Shown one piece after another: positions 62,466-64,000 of a stretch of DNA of 64,000 nucleotides. The stretch's first letter is position 1. Every line of letters begins with the position of its first letter. Source of the stretch: Hugenholtzia roseola DSM 9546 (GTDB lineage: Bacteria > Bacteroidota > Bacteroidia > Cytophagales > Bernardetiaceae). Under the pieces are notes generated by a model. That model saw only the letters and a list, made by a program, of their open reading frames with translations, was not told the origin of the DNA and did no database searches. A program made the position numbers and the translations under genes. The stretch lies in the NCBI RefSeq assembly GCF_000422585.1, contig NZ_AUGI01000025.1, positions 108,833 through 172,832 of the forward strand. Direction: 5' to 3'.

Positions 62466-63830
62466 CTATCGCTGACGCTGCATCTCTATTGCCATGCCTG
62501 CCTGATAAAGGGTCATTTTATCTTTTTGAGGCTCAAAGTGCAATTTGAGTTTGGCTAATTCGAACTCGAAAACGTCTTTTTGGTAGGAAAGTAAAGGAAA
62601 ATCGGGCTGCCCTGTGGCTTGTCCCCTCAATGCCCCTGCTTCTACCCAAATCTTGATTTGGAGCGGAAAATCCTCGCTGCTATAAGTCCCTTCATAGGCT
62701 TGCAGTTCGTTTTCTGTGTAGGAAAGTAGGGGCTTGAAGTCTGGCAATTCGAAGGCTACACTATGAAGTTGGCTCAAAACGCCTATCATAAGCTCATTGT
62801 GAGAATATCGCTGTGCATTGACACACAGGGCAATACTTGTCTGATTTTCAGGCTGATAGGCTAAAATCGTATGCGTGCCATAGGTATCGCCGCCATGCCC
62901 CCAATACCTAATTTGATAGAAAGGAATCCGCATCAAGCCACGCCCAAAAGTAGGCTCGTCGGCTGTGGGAAGCATTTTTTCGAGGCTGCTCGGCTCTAAA
63001 AGGCTGCCCTCAAAAAGTGCCACCATCAAACGGTTTAAAGTAGTAGGCGAAGCTGCCAAATCGCCAACTCCTACCACGTTGGCAAATTCGAAATCTTCTA
63101 TCAAAGTCCATTCCTTTGTATCGCCCTTGTATTCGTAGGAATTAAACACTTTTTCAGCCTTCAAACGCGCCCAATTCGGCTCTTGCGCACTCAATAAGCG
63201 TTCGGAAGTTGGCTTCAAAACAGTTTCTATCTTTTGGTTTAGAATCTGATAATAAGGCTTTTGGTGTATTTTTTCTAAAATTCCGACCAAAAGAAAATAA
63301 GCCGAATTAGAATAAGCCGTCTGTGTGCCTGCCTCAAACTGTACGCCTTGTTTTTTTATTTCTTCTAAGATAGCTGTTTCTTCCCACTTTTTTCCGACAA
63401 GCCAAAAAAGACTGTCCTCTTTTTGGGTGTAATCGCCTAAGCCGCTTTTGTGTTCGAGCAGGTGTTGAACGGTAATCTTTTCAGCCTGAGGCATTTGGGG
63501 GTAGAAAGTAGCCAAAGACGTTTGCAAATCGAGGCGTTTTTTTTCTATCAAATCAAAAATGAGAACTGCCGTAAAAAGTTTGGTTACCGAACCAATTTGG
63601 TACAAAGTAGGCGATTCCGACTGTTGCGGCTGCCCAAAAGATTTGAGATAGACCTCTTTTCCATTTTGAAAAATAGAAAGACTCCCCTTTATTCTGTCGT
63701 GTTTTTCGAAGTGCAGCAGCAGGGAATCGATTTTTTCAGTTGGCACAACGACCTTTTTTTGCGCTTCTGCCACAAAAACAATCGCCAAAAGGATAGGCAA
63801 AAAAAACAGATGAGTGAAATTTTTATACAT
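62466..63830 (-). CDS. Secreted serine hydrolase, beta-lactamase/PBP4* family
   Basis: A 454-residue class C beta-lactamase-type hydrolase (pfam Beta-lactamase). A signal peptide begins at the ATG at 63830 (MYKNFTHLFFLPILLAIVFVAEAQ). The SxxK motif is in YQIGSVTKLFTAVLIFDLI near residue 75, YxN in TQTAYSNSAYFLLV near 165, and a HGG-type motif in RYWGHGGDTYG near 310. A C-terminal beta domain follows (YEGTYSSEDFPLQIKIWVE). Most such proteins are peptidases or esterases rather than antibiotic resistance enzymes. The frame is open to 63875, but those residues precede the signal. Confidence 0.85.
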   Translation of the reverse strand: MYKNFTHLFFLPILLAIVFVAEAQKKVVVPTEKIDSLLLHFEKHDRIKGSLSIFQNGKEVYLKSFGQPQQSESPTLYQIGSVTKLFTAVLIFDLIEKKRLDLQTSLATFYPQMPQAEKITVQHLLEHKSGLGDYTQKEDSLFWLVGKKWEETAILEEIKKQGVQFEAGTQTAYSNSAYFLLVGILEKIHQKPYYQILNQKIETVLKPTSERLLSAQEPNWARLKAEKVFNSYEYKGDTKEWTLIEDFEFANVVGVGDLAASPTTLNRLMVALFEGSLLEPSSLEKMLPTADEPTFGRGLMRIPFYQIRYWGHGGDTYGTHTILAYQPENQTSIALCVNAQRYSHNELMIGVLSQLHSVAFELPDFKPLLSYTENELQAYEGTYSSEDFPLQIKIWVEAGALRGQATGQPDFPLLSYQKDVFEFELAKLKLHFEPQKDKMTLYQAGMAIEMQRQR

Positions 63831-63899
63831 TTTTGTAAAAATATAGTTTATTTTAGTAAAATAAAAATCTACCAAAATTGCATTTTTTAGCGAAAAGAG

Positions 63900-63947
63900 G
63901 GCGTTGTTGCAACGATAAAAGTCTTAAATGCACCCCACCCCAAACCC
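63900..63947. mobile_element. Family 2 element, end, interrupted
   Basis: GGCGTTGTTGCAACG followed by the inverse of the 60148-60196 sequence, nearly identical, down to CCCCACCCCAAACCCC. It breaks off where a family 1 element starts, so one element appears inserted in the other. Confidence 0.65.
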
Positions 63948-64000
63948 CAGTAATGTTAAGTTCTGTAAAAAGCCTTATTTTGTCAAAGTTTTGTCAAATT
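63948..64000. mobile_element. MITE-like element, family 1, left end at window edge
   Basis: CAGTAATGTTAAGTTCT continuing as in the 43453 copy (gtaaaaagcctt.ttttgtcaaag) to the window end. The right end is outside, so the target duplication cannot be checked. Confidence 0.75.

Noticed and set aside
62466..63830. Antibiotic-resistance beta-lactamase
   Set aside because: The SxxK/YxN/HGG set also fits PBP4*-type peptidases and esterases, and nothing indicates resistance.

Overview
The window comes from a member of the Bacteroidota, most likely a Cytophagia-type gliding or marine bacterium. Evidence: a T9SS type B sorting domain (gliding-motility C-terminal domain), -33/-7 promoters of the TTTG / TAnnTTTG type with almost no Shine-Dalgarno signals, bacillithiol genes (bshA, ytxJ, a CGC bacilliredoxin), menaquinone synthesis (menC), SUF Fe-S assembly genes, and many lipoproteins. 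The species is not identified. Most of the window is chromosomal housekeeping DNA in short operons. There is no prophage, CRISPR array or intact insertion sequence.

Layout. 0-5.3 kb: small membrane protein, an orphan HepT-like protein, menC, lhgO and a ChlI-type AAA+ ATPase. 5.3-6.4 kb: a leftward tRNA operon (Ser-GCU, Pro-UGG, Arg-UCU) with its own promoter and terminator. The tRNA-Arg gene is split in the anticodon by a group I intron of about 354 nt. 6.5-9.5 kb: nosL-like, TlpA-like, methyltransferase and DUF692/MNIO genes. 9.5-16.7 kb: sufD, sufC, a 950-residue membrane-anchored protein, folA and lgt. 16.7-25.2 kb: a C39-peptidase ABC exporter, queD, a RING-like membrane protein, rlpA, rseP and ohrR. 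25.3-35.4 kb: gatA, tatA, ohr, a GNAT-like protein, a lipoprotein, maeB and a biotin carboxyl carrier protein. 35.6-43.5 kb: a rightward run of ytxJ, bshA, a SIR2-fold protein, an nSTAND-LRR ATPase and a metallo-beta-lactamase/cNMP-binding protein. 43.8-50.8 kb: TetR regulator, polytopic membrane protein, DUF2911 protein, class B PBP, coiled-coil protein and RDD protein. 51-64 kb: yicC, a bacilliredoxin/MIP18/sufE operon, a T9SS cargo protein, membrane proteins, a CoA-transferase and a serine hydrolase.

How the genes work together. Bacillithiol synthesis (bshA) and use (ytxJ, the bacilliredoxin) sit at two loci, the second in an operon with sufE and a MIP18-like gene, linking thiol redox to Fe-S assembly. 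OhrR and Ohr form a peroxide-response pair separated by 3 kb. The SIR2-fold/nSTAND-LRR pair looks like a STAND-type immunity or signalling module.

Three kinds of non-genic structure stand out: the group I intron in tRNA-Arg(UCU); a family of 160-190 bp elements with terminal inverted repeats whose target duplications overlap the stop codons of neighbouring genes; and a second palindromic element family near 60.0 and 63.9 kb. All calls are from reading the sequence; no database search was run.
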